From Pelomonas cellulosilytica (GTDB lineage Bacteria > Pseudomonadota > Gammaproteobacteria > Burkholderiales > Burkholderiaceae_C): a stretch of DNA of 64,000 nucleotides. The translations under genes and the position numbers were made by a program. The notes beneath the pieces are model-generated. The model ran no database searches. It was given only the letters and a program-made list of their open reading frames with translations, and was not told the origin of the DNA. The stretch covers positions 1-64,000 of the forward strand of contig NZ_JAJTWU010000016.1 of the NCBI RefSeq assembly GCF_021353265.1, in the 5' to 3' direction. The first letter of the stretch is position 1; each line of letters starts with the position of its first letter. Positions 63,556 to 64,000 of this stretch are shown in pieces.

Positions 63556-64000
63556 ATGGCGCGCATACCCGGACCCGAGCTTGAGCGGCTGAAGAACGAG
63601 GTGAGCGTGCAGCGCCTGTTGGAAGACGCCGGCATCGAGCAGACATCATCACCAGCAGCGACGCAGACCGCGCCGGCCTATTCACCGAGACGGCGGCGCG
63701 GCTTGGCACACCGGCTCAAAACGTCGAAAAGGACTTCTGGGTGGGTTGGACGCTCGACGCCTTATTCAATGGCCTGCACCCAAACAGTCCCCGCCTTCTG
63801 TTCACGGGCGGCACGTCGCTATCCAAAGCGTTCGACCTGATCCCGCGCTTCTCCGAAGACATTTCGACCTACACCAGCTCATGAAGGCCAGCGACGCGAA
63901 CACTTGGCTGCAGAACAAGACTCTCGGGGCCGATTGCGCCACACATGCCCGGCTCTTCCTCGGTAGCCCCGACCTTAGCCTTAAGCAGGCCTCACACTTC
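63556..64000 (+). pseudogene. Chimeric remnant: CHC2-primase start joined to a broken AbiEii nucleotidyltransferase, cut by the window edge
   Basis: 63556-63639 encodes MARIPGPELERLKNEVSVQR and then LLEDAGIE, the N-terminus of CHC2 zinc-finger primase-like proteins. After that the frame changes and 63660-63870 reads TETAARLGTPAQNVEKDFWV, LDALFNGL, then LLFTGGTSLSKAFDLIPRFS, the start and catalytic GG-x-S core of AbiEii/AbiGii toxins. It stops at a TGA near 63884. Beyond this a third piece (HARLFLGSPDLSLKQAS) resembles the later part of the same toxin. Several frameshifts and deletions make it non-functional. The rest lies outside the window. Confidence 0.62.

Noticed and set aside
1-64000. 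tRNA, rRNA or insertion-sequence transposase genes
   Set aside because: None could be recognised on either strand. The accessory region shows remnants but no transposase motif or terminal repeats.

Overview
The window is high-GC DNA from a betaproteobacterium, most likely a member of Burkholderiales close to the Rubrivivax/Roseateles/Leptothrix group. This placement is inferred from gene content (YceF-type Maf next to an RsmI-like methylase, an EPS-associated MarR regulator, a DUF3108/M61/DUF3429/DsbC/UbiH/YchF housekeeping block) and codon use. No database search was possible. No rRNA or tRNA gene and no CRISPR array were seen.

Layout. (1) 1-2969: a possible structured RNA or group II intron 5' end, then maf/yceF, a tetrapyrrole-methylase-fold methyltransferase and an RhlE-type RNA helicase. 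(2) 3009-40977: a surface-glycan locus of about 38 kb. Its plus-strand arm (4203-22947) holds a Wza/KpsD-like exporter, a Wzz/GumC-like chain-length protein, an EPS-type MarR regulator, a complete CDP-3,6-dideoxyhexose pathway (ddhD-ddhA-ddhB-ddhC plus an RmlC-like epimerase and an SDR reductase, the same order as an ascarylose pathway), glycosyltransferases, a PglK/MsbA-like ABC flippase and a Wzy-like polymerase. A minus-strand decoration module (23028-29157) holds an MBOAT acyltransferase, two SGNH proteins, a 50-residue DUF5989 protein, a NodU/CmcH-type carbamoyltransferase and an SxtJ-like protein. A second minus-strand operon (29567-40977) holds Wzx, an acyltransferase, two GT4 enzymes, a methyltransferase, PglE/PglC/PglF homologues, a GDPD-like protein and a sulfatase-fold membrane transferase. 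Nearly all of its junctions overlap by 4 nt, and a PIN toxin/antitoxin pair sits inside it. (3) 41108-44769: lysS and an unknown lipoprotein gene.

(4) 44770-54550: an accessory region of toxin-like genes and gene fragments. It holds an XRE regulator with a broken AbiEii toxin, a lysS fragment, a subtilisin-like protease with a separate propeptide-like protein, a Fic gene with a frameshift and a substituted catalytic histidine, hipBA, and remnants of SOS genes (an SRAP protein and DnaE2) and of an acyl-CoA ligase. (5) 54555-61750: housekeeping genes (enoyl-CoA hydratase, DUF3108, M61 peptidase, DUF3429, DsbC-like, UbiH-like, ychF) ending in a strong terminator. (6) 61816-64000: a hairpin-rich spacer, a PIN/antitoxin/XRE operon, and a primase plus AbiEii remnant running off the right edge.

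The glycan locus appears to encode assembly and export of one or two lipid-linked glycans. There are two phosphoglycosyl-transferase-type initiators (WecA-like and PglC-like) and two flippases (ABC and Wzx). The glycan would carry a 3,6-dideoxyhexose and acyl, carbamoyl and possibly phosphoglycerol-type decorations. The most unusual items are the protease with its propeptide-like partner (46862-48397), the toxin pair wired into the glycan operon (35544-36223), and the cluster of decaying toxin and SOS genes between lysS and the enoyl-CoA hydratase.
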